Notes under the pieces: model-generated
The model's database searches: none
What the model was told of the DNA's origin: nothing
The model's input: the letters and a program-made list of their open reading frames with translations, nothing else
Assembly: GCA_905116865.2 (NCBI GenBank)
Contig: CAJHNH020001105.1
Span: 71,292-135,291, forward strand
Source: Candidula unifasciata
Taxonomy: Eukaryota; Mollusca; Gastropoda; Stylommatophora; Geomitridae
Direction: 5' to 3'
Length of the DNA stretch: 64,000 nt
In this document: piece by piece, positions 23,018 to 33,035 of the stretch
Layout of the letters: each line of letters begins with the position of its first letter
How positions within the stretch are numbered: the stretch's first letter is position 1
Program-made: the position numbers and the translations under genes

Positions 23018-23081
23018 CACATTTTTTAAATTTACACATTTGTAAGATGTCGTTAACAGTATTTTTGTGTGTGTGTTGCAG

Positions 23082-24385
23082 ACATTTCCTCAAGTTCTGA
23101 AAGTGATCCTTCTCTTTCCATGCAAAAACACACACAAATTTATGGAGGCCTGGACTTGAAGTTTGTGAAACAAGAACTTTCAGAGGTGTATTGTGATGAC
23201 AGAAGTCACAGATTCAGTGAAATGGGAGATATTGCTGGAGGTAGCAGCACTCAGAGCATGGCAGAACTCCGTGACTCACAAACAACAACAGAGAATGGTT
23301 ATAAGACATCTGTAAAACATGAAAGCTTTCGTCAAACTTCAGAGAACATGTCTTCTGTAATTGAAGTTAATGAGAAACTATCTTTGATTAATGAAAACTG
23401 TCAATTACAGAAAGTACAGACACCAGTAAAGCCCCTTCAGATGGCTGCAAAGTCTTGTCACCATTCTTTTGATTATACAAGTTGTGGTAACAGAGGAATA
23501 CAAAAAGGAGACACAGCAAACAATGTTGATTTGTGTGTATCACCTTCCAGATGTGATAGTTATGATGCTTCTTTTGATAATGATAACGGTCTGACATATA
23601 ATAGAAAGCATATTAGAAAGAAACCTTACAAGTTTGATGACTGTGACGTGTCTTTTTCACAAAATGTTGATTCAGAAAGATACAAGAGAATTCGTACAGG
23701 AAATGAGCCCAACAGATGTGATGTCTGTGGTGCTTCTTTTACTAAGAAGAGCCATTTGGAGACCCACAAAAGAACACATACAGGAGAGAAACCTTATAAA
23801 TGTGATGCTTGTGGTGCTTCTTTTTCTCATAAAGGCCATATGAAGACCCATAAGAGAACACACACAGGAGAAAAGCCCTTTAAATGTGATGCTTGTGGTG
23901 CAGCGTTTTCTTGCAACAACAGTTTAAAGAGACACAAGAGCACACATACAGGAGAGAAACCTTATCAGTGTGATGCTTGTGGTGCTTCTTTTTCTCGTAA
24001 AAGCTTTTTGGAGTCTCACAAGAGAACACATACAGGAGAGAAACCTTATCACTGTGATGCTTGCGGTGCTTCTTTTTCTCATAAGGGCGATATGGAGACC
24101 CACAAGAGAAAACATACAGGAGAGAAACCTTATAAATGTGATGTTTGTGCTGCTTCTTTTTCTTGCAACAGCAGTTTGAAGAGACACATGAGATCACATA
24201 CAGGAGTGAAACCTTATAAATGTGATGCTTGTTATGCTTCTTTTTCTCAAAATTGCAATATGAAGACCCACAAAAGAAAACATATTGGAGAGAAACCTTA
24301 TAAATGTGATGCTTGTGGTTATTATTTTTCCCATAAGAACCATTTGGAGACCCATAAGAGATCAAATACAGGAGTGGTACCGTAA
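23082..24385 (+). CDS. Zinc-finger gene 1, terminal exon (C2H2 array)
   Basis: Probable nuclear DNA-binding regulator; the target is unknown. The exon starts after a T/G-rich tract and a CAG acceptor. Joined to 21250-21316 it gives a protein of 456 residues. Residues 24-200 are a low-complexity leader with VKQE at 51-54 and VKHE at 100-103, both SUMO-type. A degenerate finger (one Cys and both His changed) comes before the array. From Cys235 eight C2H2 fingers follow at 28-residue spacing with TGEKP linkers (CDVCGASFTKKSHLETH is the first). The eighth has its last His replaced by Asn. The TAA at 24383 sits where the next finger should begin, and finger-like sequence continues in the same frame. 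The leader is paralogous to the exon at 55985. A reading that starts at GTG 23069 would include intron. Confidence 0.85.
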
Positions 24386-24600
24386 GTATGTGTTGATTGT
24401 GGTGGTTCTTTTTCTTGTCTGAAGTATCACATGAGAATTCATATAGAAGAGAAACCCTACAAGTGATGACTGTAATGCTACATTCTCTCAAAGTGGCATT
24501 CTACAGTTCCATATGAAAGTACATGCAGGACAGAAGCCTTACAAGTGTTAAACTTACAATTTGAAGTGCCATAAAAGAACACATAAATGATCTGATGGAG
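24386..24600 (+). pseudogene. Decayed zinc-finger tail beyond the stop of gene 1
   Basis: Directly after TAA the same frame reads VCVDCGGSFSCLKYHMRIHI and then EEKPYK before a TGA at 24464-24466. This is a ninth finger with a few residues missing. Further finger-like sequence (SGILQFHMKVHAG, then QKPYKC) follows in a shifted frame to about 24590. The ancestral array was longer than the present one. Confidence 0.8.
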
Positions 24601-24719
24601 AAATATGATTTTATCATAGTGAAGTTCTTAGCCCATAACTGGACTCCTCTTATCCATCCCATGGACCAGTAGGTCACATTGAATTTTAAAGAAATTCTTC
24701 TTCAAAGCACTGTTTTAAT

Positions 24720-25320
24720 CTGATGAGAAAAGAGGTGACTGCGAACTTTTAGGGAACTTTTAATGTGATGAGAAAAGAGGTGACTGGGGACTTTTAGGTA
24801 ACTTTTAATGGGATGAGGAAAGAGATGACTGCGAACTTATAGGGAACTTTTCTTCTTCTTCGCGTTCACCAGCTGTACACTCTGGCGGAAAGTTCTGGTT
24901 GCTCGTCCACTACTGAACTGCAGTCCTGCTTCAGAACCTGAGTGTTGCGTGTGCATCAGTTTTACAAATCTCATTCTCTTGAATGCAGACTGTTGGTTCC
25001 TTGCCTCTCCGGCAGATGCACTCCGACTTCAAAGGAGGATCCCCAATTAGTCGACTCTTGTAACATGCTTTTGGGGAGGCAGTGGGTCTATTCTTGTTTT
25101 CCCCACAATGGGGCCCCGGAACCCACACGGGGGAGGGGGAATTTTTAACGTGATGAGAAAAGAGTTGACTGCGAACTTTTAGGGAACTTTTAATGTGATG
25201 AGAAAAAAAGTGACTGTGAACTTTAAAGAAACTCTTCACCAAAGCACCGTTTTAATCTGATGAGAAAAAATTTGACTGCAAACCTTTAGGAAACTTTTAA
25301 TGTGATGAAAATGAAGATCG
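24720..25320. repeat. About 45-bp tandem repeat, interrupted by a SINE
   Basis: Units read TGTGATGAGAAAAGAGGTGA then CTGCGAACTTTTAGGGAACT with variants. At least three copies precede 24850 and three or four follow 25145. A SINE-like family C copy is inserted between them. Confidence 0.85.
24850..25140 (-). repeat. SINE-like family C, copy 2
   Basis: Inverse of 27785-28085. Landmarks are TTCTTCTTCGCGTTCACCAG at the tail end, GCAGATGCACTCCGACTTC, AATTAGTCGACTCTTGTAAC and CCCCGGAACCCACACGGG. The reverse-strand 3' tail is GAACGCGAAGAAGAAG. It is inserted within the 45-bp tandem repeat, with similar T-rich sequence (AACTTTT, AATTTTT) on each side. Confidence 0.8.
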
Positions 25321-25374
25321 CTGCAGTCAAGCTAGTATCAAGAAATAAATTTACTCAACTTTAGTTGTGCTATG

Positions 25375-26165
25375 ACTTTATATTCAGTAAAATATAACAG
25401 AAATGGCAAAATGGTGGGTGCCATATCAGTGTTATGTGCCTGCGGCTCAGTGAGGGTTTAAGTTGAAAATTATGGCAAAGTAGTGGATGTCATGTCATAG
25501 TGTTGGTTGACAGTGGATCACTTAAAGGTCAAGTTGTTATGTCAACTAGTTACATGAAGGGTTTTATGGGTCATTCAGGGTTACTGCATTTGTTCTATGA
25601 CTTTGTATAGAGTAAACAAAAAGAAAATATAGCAAAGGAACGGGTGTCGTGAATCAGTGAGTGGTCAAGTTGTCATGTCAGCTACTTGCATGAGAGGGTT
25701 TAGGGGTCTTTGATGGGTTACTGTATTTGGTACTATGACTTATTTAAAAGAGAAAATGAAAAAAATTTTGGTAAATGATGTGGGTGTTATGTCGAGGTGT
25801 TAGGTTCCGGTGGCTCAGTAAGGGGTCAGGTTGTTATGTACGCTAGTTATATGAGGGGTTTAAGGGGTCATTTTTTGGTGCTATAACTTTATGTTGAGTA
25901 AAAAAAAAATGAAAAGTTATAACAAAGGGGGTTGGTGTCATGTCACAATATTAGGTGCAGGTGATCACTGAGTGGGCGTGTCATGTGTTGGCTGCTTAGA
26001 TGTGGGGTATTAGGGCCCCTATGACATATGGTGCTATGCATTTTCATGTAACAAAATAAAAACATTGAGTAAGTTGCTTAGGTGTCATGTTACAATGTTA
26101 GATGTGGATGTTGAGTGAGAGGTTCAAGTCATCGGGTCGACTAGTTAGAGGAGGGGTTTATGGGC
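25375..26165. repeat. About 130-160-bp degenerate tandem repeat, five copies
   Basis: The phrase AAGTTGTTATGTCAACTAGT and variants recur near 25531, 25666, 25828, 25977 and 26128. Each is followed by a GAGGGGTTTA-like phrase and a CTATGACTT-like phrase. The spacing varies, so it is an old array. Confidence 0.75.
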
Positions 26166-26189
26166 TGAGGGACACCATAAGTCTCACAA

Positions 26190-26960
26190 TGTACCTCACA
26201 ACTTGGTCACTGGCCTTTGTAAGTGGTTCACTGAAGTTCCTTGGTAAGTCGCTTATTGTACTTCTCTAGCTGGTCACTGGTTTTCATAAATCATTCACTG
26301 AAGTTTGGTAATAGGTCAACTACTATCCTCCGGACACCTTAAAGCGGACTATGTCTTTGATAAAGTGTTCAGTTTCTTGGTACACATTCAGTCAGTCAAT
26401 ATCTTTCTTGTTTTGGACACCATAAGTCACTCAAGACACTTCTAAAATTGCTTACTGATCATGGTAAGTCTTTTACTGAAGTCTTTGGTAAGGTTGACCG
26501 CTATCCCTGGGACACCTTAAGTCATTTGATGTCTTTCTCCTTTTTTGGGACATCTTGTATGTAGCAAAACTTTCACTTGCTTTCCTTAAATCTGACACTG
26601 GTCTTGGCAAGTCGGTGACTGAAGTTCTTCAGCAAGTTGTCCAGTGTCTTGGGACACCTCAAATCATTCAATATCTCTCTCCTTTGGACACCTTGAGCCA
26701 TTCAGTGTATGGCACACGTCTTTCACTAGCTGTCCCTGATGAGTCAGACATACTGCGACTTTTTAGAAAACACAAGGTGACTATCGGAATATACAAGGCA
26801 TCTTCTAAAATACACAAGGGGACTTTAAGAAAACACAGGGCCACTTAGAGAAAACACAAGGCGACTTCTAGAAAACATACAACAATTGTACAAAGCACAG
26901 GGCAACTGTTAAAAAACATAAAGTGACTTTTACAAAACGCAAGGCTACCTAGTGACCAGA
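26190..26960. repeat. Degenerate repeats of GTCACTGA-rich and AAAACACAAGG-rich units
   Basis: To about 26720, phrases such as GGTCACTG, TCACTGAAGTTC and GGACACCTT recur irregularly; similar phrasing is near 2500-2560. From 26765 to 26950 a unit of roughly 25-30 bp, GAAAACACAAGGCGACTT and variants, repeats about six times. No coding function is supported. Confidence 0.6.
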
Positions 26961-26999
26961 TTATCAACCGACTTACTTACATGTTTAATTTTGTTCGTC

Positions 27000-27390
27000 A
27001 TGTCAAGTTTCTTCAGAGCTTCCCCACTATCCTTGAAACACCTTCACTTTCCAGACCAAATTCAATGATCATCTTACACGAGCAAGAAATGCATCATAAT
27101 GATCACACTTGTGTGGTTTCTCTTCTGTAGGTGTTATCTTGTGGTGATTCAAATAGCCAATATGGGAAAATGAGGTGCCACACTCATTGCACGTCACTTG
27201 TGTATATTTTTGTTTTGTTTTTTTGTGGTATCTTAAATAGCTCAATCAAAAAAGGAGAACTGTCACACTGGTCAGATATTTCTGGCGCTTGTATTTGTAT
27301 TGCCAAGTTTCTTCAGAGCTGCCCCACTACCCTTGATACACCTTAACATTTTCCAGACCAAATTTAATGATCGTCTTTCCTGATCAAATT
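27000..27390 (-). pseudogene. C2H2 zinc-finger relic
   Basis: The reverse strand between about 27215 and 27060 encodes CNECGTSFSHIGYLNHHKIT, an EEKPHKCDHYDAF phrase and then a stop. This is one C2H2 finger (second His altered), a linker and the start of another. Sequence just before and after (CAAGTTTCTTCAGAGCT, TTTCCAGACCAAATT) occurs at 27003-27072 and again at 27303-27372, so the segment lies between direct repeats about 300 bp apart. It is the third zinc-finger locus in the window and is non-functional. Confidence 0.7.
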
Positions 27391-27429
27391 TGTCGATCTT
27401 TGAATTTCCAGTCATATCCCTTGGCGTAT

Positions 27430-27750
27430 TACTATGTTAGGTGTAACGAGGGAAGATCGACTTAGGAACGATGATATCAGAAGGAGAATCGGCGCAGAAC
27501 AAATACTTGACTTTATAGGTAGACAACAAATCAATGGTTTGGGCGTGTAACAAGATCGGCAGCATACAGGGAACCACAGAGAGCAATGTTATACAGCGGT
27601 AACAAACCCAGAGATCGACCACGCATAAAATGGACCGCAGAAATATCAGAGACACTGAAACATACTATATACGAAGCTAACAGAAGGGCCTTTTCTAGAG
27701 ATCTCTTCCTCCCCTGACGCCGCAAGGCATTCCAGGAGTAGAGAAAAGAA
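27430..27750 (+). mobile_element. LINE 3' fragment (ORF2 C-terminus)
   Basis: Forward translation gives a RLRNDDIRRRIGAEQILDFI phrase followed by RQQINGLGV, then frameshifted segments around KWTAEISETLKHTIYEAN-like sequence. This is the C-terminal block of RTE-like or related LINE proteins (NEDIRRRLG, QINWFGHV). It is 5'-truncated and broken. Confidence 0.65.
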
Positions 27751-27784
27751 GATCCCTTAGTAACCAGATTCGACGATTGTCGAA

Positions 27785-28085
27785 TTCGTAACATGTGGAT
27801 CCCCGTGTGGGTTCTGGGACCCTATTATAGGGAAGACAAGAATATACCCACTGCCTACCCAAAAGCATGTCATAAGAGTCGACTAATTGGGAGCTTCTTT
27901 CGAAGTCTGAGTGCATTTGCATGAGAGGCAAGGAACCAGTTGTCTGCATACAAATAAGTCAGATCTGTAAAATGGATGCACATGCAACACTCAGGTTCTG
28001 GAACAGGACTTCAATCCAAAAGTGAATGAACAACCAGAACTTTCCGCCAGAGTTTACAGCTGATGAATGCGAAGAAAAAGAAAGA
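27785..28085 (+). repeat. SINE-like family C, copy 3
   Basis: The head has CCGTGTGGGTTCTGGGACCC, a B-box-like phrase. The body has AGAGTCGACTAATTGGGAG and TTTCCGCCAGAGTTTACAGC. The tail is GATGAATGCGAAGAAAAAG. It is the inverse of copy 2. Confidence 0.8.
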
Positions 28086-28104
28086 AGAAGTAACACGTAG
28101 ACAG

Positions 28105-28325
28105 CAAACTGTACCGATAGTTTTCGAACTGAGCTTCATCCGAGCATTTTTATTATTCCAAGTTTCTGAATTTAGACACGTGAAAGTTAGCTTTGTTACA
28201 ACCATACTCAGCTGCAGAAAAGAAACCCCATGCCACGCCATGACATACGTCCTGGGCTTGCCAACGATGGCTACCACACACAAAGTTCCACACTTCAAGG
28301 CGCACATGTGTGTATAGAGCACCCG
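28105..28325 (+). mobile_element. I-like LINE fragment, forward
   Basis: Forward translation at 28230-28318 gives AMTYVLGLPTMATTHKVPHF. It matches AMPYVLGLPTMTSRYKVAQV of the LINE relic at 8690-10440. The copy is short and rearranged; related pieces lie at 29040-29110 and 29190-29840. Confidence 0.6.
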
Positions 28326-29035
28326 AGTTAACCCTATCTAACACTATATAGTGCGTTACTGTCACGGGTCCCCGAGTGGGTAGATGATTTTGTAATGAGT
28401 ATAAGTTTAACTCTCAACACTTCACCTCCACCAGAGAGACTGGACTATTATCTGAGCTATGTTGATCTCATACTCAATGTAGGTTCGTGCACGTGGACCT
28501 TCTGTTGCTTTCAGAACTGACTGATCTTCACCCTGAGGGGAGCTGGGAACATTCCAGCAAATTGCTAAACAAGACTCACACAGCTAGAATAACTTTATAC
28601 TGTTGATCTGAGTTTGTGACCTGCTTGCCGCACTATGGAGTAAACGCAGTTCCCTATCAGTATATGTAATCTATCTGCTAAGCTAACTCCTCCCCTTTTC
28701 TACTATCTAACCTGTCCTACAAAAGGGGAATTAACTTGGTCAAGTAGGAAATATGAAAGCTTCCCTGACCGTCTTTTCACACTCGTCAGTGACACTGGCT
28801 GGAACTAGATTTGGTCACTTAAGAATGTTTGATCAGAGTGGTGTCAGTCAGAATTGACTGACAGGCACAATGACAGATAATTGGATCGGCAAGGTACCTC
28901 AGGGGCGTGGCTAAAAATCCCCTTCCATCAGAGATTTATCAGTATCCACGAGCCAGGTCCATATAATGACATCAGCTAAGTTCATTCTATCGCTTGTTTG
29001 CTTTAGTGCATTGCTTGCCAGCTGGTCCGCTCCTC
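28326..29035. other. Unassigned spacer
   Basis: No recognised gene. The sequence near 28358-28930 is uniform and may be an unclassified repeat or solo LTR, but there is no second copy here to test that. Confidence 0.25.
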
Positions 29036-29039
29036 ATTA

Positions 29040-29180
29040 CCTAGAAAGTATGTGAACTAGACAAGATCAGTCACAGAAAAGAATGGATGAATACACCGAT
29101 AGACATTCATATCCTATTTAAGATTTTTTTGCCGGGATGAAGCTCAGTTTCAAAACTATCGGTACGGTTTGCTGTCTACG
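29040..29180 (+). mobile_element. Inverted piece of an I-like LINE
   Basis: GTGAACTAGACAAGATCAGT and the next 40 bp are the reverse complement of about 29615-29685, allowing a few mismatches. The two pieces of one LINE family face each other about 530 bp apart. Confidence 0.6.
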
Positions 29181-29189
29181 TGTTACTTT

Positions 29190-29840
29190 TTCGTCGCATT
29201 TACAGGTTAGATACCCTTTACGTCGGCATGACCAGGTGGGAAATTCAGGTGAGGGTGGCCCACGGTGGGGGGGGGGGGGTTTGATTTTAGAATGCTGTCT
29301 ACCAATTCAATTTGCATATTACTTTTTGCTGAATTTGAATCGTGTTCATGGAGTCCGATAGAATTACTGGCTGTTTGCTCTGCTGCCCATGCTATTGCTC
29401 TAGAAGCAGCGTCTATCTCCGTGGTCATGCTTGACGTAGTTGCTTGGTAAGCGCCACTATCCTCTTTTATTGTTTTCTTTGTTCTTTGTGTATGCCCATG
29501 CTGACTTTGCATTCTGGGTGTGAATGCTAATCTAACAGTGCTCTTATCTCTGTGTCTCACCCTGCAGGAATCAGATTCCTGCAGTATCTTCCCAGTGTAA
29601 TAAAAAAATCTTAGATAAGCTATGAATGTCTATCGGTGTATTTATCCATTCTTTTCTGTGACTGATCTTGTCTAGTTCACATACTTTCTGGATTAACTCT
29701 TCAGCCTTGACACCACAGGAGCAGCCTCTTCTGAGACGCGTTCCTTTTATGTCAGGTATAGCTGTGAAAGATGGGTGGTTAACCTCTGCCGATACAGTAA
29801 TGTGCGCCTTCTTCTTCTTGTGCAGGCTCACTGATACCAG
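29190..29840 (-). mobile_element. I-like LINE relic (linker and RNase H)
   Basis: Reverse translation shows KGTRLRRGCSCGVKAEELIQ then KVCELDKISHRKEWINTP, and lower down SSMTTEIDAASRAIAWAAEQ. These match the same domains at 9180-9620. The RNase H is truncated and interrupted by a G run at 29267-29278. Confidence 0.75.
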
Positions 29841-30044
29841 GTTGCAGCCCAGTGTCGTGATTTTCTTTATTTGTCTTGCAATTTTGGGGTGGCTTGGTGA
29901 TCGATTTGTTCTTCATTTTGCAGGTTTTAGCCACATAATTGTTCCATCTCCTTCTTGGTCTTCCTCTCGCCTTCCTCCCAGATGTTCTACTCTAAAAAAA
30001 AATCTCATATTCAGTCTGGTCTGGCTGTATCTCTCTAGAACGCT

Positions 30045-30090
30045 GAATTACCAGAGTTTACAGTTAGTGAATGCGAAAAATAAGAACAAG
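30045..30090 (+). repeat. SINE family C tail fragment
   Basis: CAGAGTTTACAGTTAGTGAA then TGCGAAAAATAAGAAC resembles the 3' end of family C. Confidence 0.45.
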
Positions 30091-30245
30091 AATGGTTTCC
30101 TGATCAAGGGACTCACGAGTTGATGTCTCGACTGTAAAATGGTTTTTCTGATCAAGAGACTTAGAAGTTGAGGTCTCGACTGTAGAGTGGTTTTTCTGAT
30201 CAAGGGACTTACGAATTGAGGTCTTGACTGTAGAATGGTTTTCCA
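30090..30245. repeat. About 50-bp tandem repeat, three copies
   Basis: The unit contains TGATCAAGGGACTTACGA, GAGGTCTCGACTGTA and AATGGTTTT. Three imperfect copies begin near 30100, 30148 and 30197. Confidence 0.85.
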
Positions 30246-30894
30246 GGACAAGTGAGTAACCACTTGAAGACTCCGAAAAGTAAGTGAGTGAGTGTGTCCA
30301 ACTACCCCAAGAGATCTGGCATCTAAAACCCTTGGTTTCACTGACCCTTTGACATATTCCATTTCAAGAGGCGGTAATTATGTAATTAGCACTATATATT
30401 CCACTTATAACGTGCAGAAGACTCAATGACGTCGTTGTTAATGATGTCTCCTGTGCGCTTCATTAACAGAAACGTATAGACTGTACAGTATCTATTGAAC
30501 ACATCAATTTTCCCGAGGCATCCTGCGGTGATACACCTTTGTCGAGTGCGAGCCGAAGGATGACCCGCACGCTTGCCAAGTATCTAGGGATTTGAATATA
30601 AATAACAGTCCTCCACACATACACACTTGACTCTCTCTATCCACAAACCATTCTCGACCACTCTCATTGGCACGACCATATTGATTACAACTGGAGTAAA
30701 GAACGGCCAACATAAACAAGAGCACTACATTAAGCCACTCACAGTAAGAACATGACCTATCGTGACCACTAACATTGTCTACGAATAATGAAATATAATA
30801 CACCAAGCGAATTATGATCTTACAGTGCAATCAGTCTCTTTATTGTGGACGATCGTATTGCGACGGAAACGAATTGGTGATCTATGACTCATTG
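30246..30894. other. Unassigned spacer
   Basis: No recognised gene or repeat partner. A reverse open frame of 108 codons (30504-30830) shows no recognisable domain. Confidence 0.3.
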
Positions 30895-31113
30895 TCAAGT
30901 CTATTACAGATGGTATGTTTAAAGAAATTAATGAACTAAAATAATAAATTTTCCACTTACCAGCATGGCAATCAAGGAAAACTCTTTAAAATGCATCCAA
31001 AATGAATCACAAATGAACATGAGCCACTTAGTAATGTATAAATAAAAAATACTCAATCTATACATTAGATTTTGTTCCAGAGATTCTTTTGACGCATCGT
31101 AACAGAGCACCAT
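30895..31113. repeat. Repeat family R, copy 2, left part
   Basis: Matches 12070-12280 (TCCACTTACCAGCATGGCAA against TCCACTTACTGTCATGGTGC, then GTATAAATAAAAAATA-like sequence). It ends with the target duplication ACCAT at 31109-31113 and resumes at 37236 beyond LTR element 1. Confidence 0.7.
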
Positions 31114-31667
31114 TGTAATGACTGCACTTGTGTCTCCTCCACACTGGATATTTCTGGTGCCGAGTTAACACTGGCTCTGATGTCTAGAGGGTCACAGCTC
31201 AATCAAAGCAGACATGATCTCTCTTCACGGTCACACGACTTCTAACAACGGTTGACACCAGCGGCACATTTCACGAGTTTATTATCACTGTAGCACAATA
31301 CACGAATCACAGGAGAATCCACTTACAGCATTCGGACAATGGACGTTGATATATTCACGGCTGGCTTCAACAATCAAACAGGGTAACATAACAGCTGGCC
31401 TTCACGATCATTCATTCGTCGCCGATTCAGATCCACATACTCTCGTCATTCTCCATTCATCTTCACAGCTTCAGATGCACTTCCTTCTAGTCTGGGGCCC
31501 AGTCACCGAATGCCTGCCTGATTCTCAATCCCCCAGATCTCACCATTCACACGTGACTCACTCTTTTCTGTCGTTTCACCATATCTCCGTGAAACCCATG
31601 CTCTCAGGGACTTCCCCAATTATGCCAATCATCCCCTGACGTTATCCCTATTTATAACATCATTACA
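31114..31667 (-). repeat. 3' LTR of element 1
   Basis: Starts TGTAATGACTGCACTTGTG and ends CATTACA. The purine tract is next to it at 31668-31681. An open frame inside it has a counterpart in the other LTR and is not a gene. Confidence 0.92.
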
Positions 31668-32576
31668 TCTCTCTTCCCCTTAAACAAACAAAAAATATGC
31701 AATATTTTTTTTTCAATAAACCTATATAAATTTTCATATAAAAATATATTGCCTTATTTTACTAATATTCTTTTACTGTTGGCTGGAATTCTACCATCGG
31801 TTCTCTGACTTGTACAACATATGCAGCATCTCTTGTCACTCCCCTTGACAGTTCTTGGCAATATGCTAACAGAATCACCTCCCCAAAGCGTTCCTCAACA
31901 ACGCGGATGACCTTATAAGCTCTGTGACGTACTTATCAAGTCCTGAAGTCAGTCTACCTAAAGAAGACTGAACAACACCCCAAAGCGTTCCTCAACAACT
32001 CGGAAGTCCAAAAATGGCTCCAAAACCAGACTTATAAATCACACAGTTCTGTATGTCCCCCATAGAACCAAGTTCCTGTTGACAGTTCATTCAAAGTGAT
32101 TGCTACTCCTTGTTGGTCTTCTACCAAAAGCTTTGCCAGAATTTCCTCATTTTAGCATTGTGGCAATTTCATTTTCTGTTTGTACACTATATAATAGATA
32201 TTTCCAAATTTCTATGTTTCAATACATCTGTAATTTCTTGTTAATAAAATTTCTATTATAACCTAATGTGTCTATTGTTTTATTATGAACTCATACACCA
32301 TCTCTTAGTTTTATTTTGACTTCATACACCATTCCTCATGATCACTTTCACATCATAACTTTCATATCATCACATCATACAACATTTATTTTATTTGAAT
32401 ATTAATTGTTAGTAACAACACGTTTATTAAACCTTTGTTAGTAATGTTAGACTGTTACCTATAATTATCTCCCATTTCTATTTAACTCCCCTTGTGATTA
32501 TTTCTGTTTACTTGTTACCTATAATTATCTCCCTTTTCTATTTAACTCCCCTTGTGACTATTTTTGCTTACTATCT
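31668..32576. other. Element 1, non-coding interior next to the 3' LTR
   Basis: No integrase signature in any frame. A 60-bp direct duplication (GTTACCTATAATTATCTCCC and on) lies at about 32452-32575. In an intact Ty3-type element the integrase would be here. Confidence 0.6.
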
Positions 32577-32880
32577 TTATAACCTAGACATAATATCTGG
32601 AATGTGGTTGTCAACCCCTTTTACATGCATAATATCAAATTTAAACTGTTGCAGTAACAATTCCCAGCGGTAAACTCTAGGATTGTTATTAGCATCTATG
32701 TTCTGCAGTTTTACCAATGCAAGATTATCTGTGATGATTGTAAATTCTTTGCCGATTAGGAATTTTTGAAATTTTTTCAAACTGATCACAATAGCTAATG
32801 CCTCTTGCTCGAAACATATTTTATCGTTTTTCCCTGATCACAGTTTAATTTTGTTGGCTTCCTGTTCAATCGCATTGTGA
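32577..32880 (-). pseudogene. Element 1, RNase H tail
   Basis: The reverse strand encodes a segment with FEQEALAIVISLKKFQKFLI, then FTIITDNLALVKL and a terminal VDNHIPDIMSRL. This is the C-terminal part of a Ty3-type RNase H, including its TDN/TDH acidic motif. The first RNase H acidic motif is absent and the upstream RT palm and fingers are missing. A frameshift or stop near 32795-32835 separates the pieces. Confidence 0.8.
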
Positions 32881-33035
32881 ATAACTGATACTTTAATATT
32901 GCAACTTTCCTAACATATTTAACACAACAACTAACACTTGACATTAACATTGCCAAAATTAATGTTACTAGCCACTGCATTATTAAGTTTACTTGTTTTT
33001 GGTAGTTTGTTGATAGACTTGGAAAAAATTTGTTT

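Noticed and set aside
23069..23081. GTG start for zinc-finger gene 1 giving residues MCVA
   Set aside because: These bases are the T/G-rich tract and CAG of a splice acceptor; gene 2 has the equivalent acceptor and phase.
23880..24491. Reverse-strand frames rich in His and Lys opposite the zinc fingers
   Set aside because: Antisense shadows of the regular 84-bp finger repeat. The same effect appears opposite gene 2 (56671-57264).
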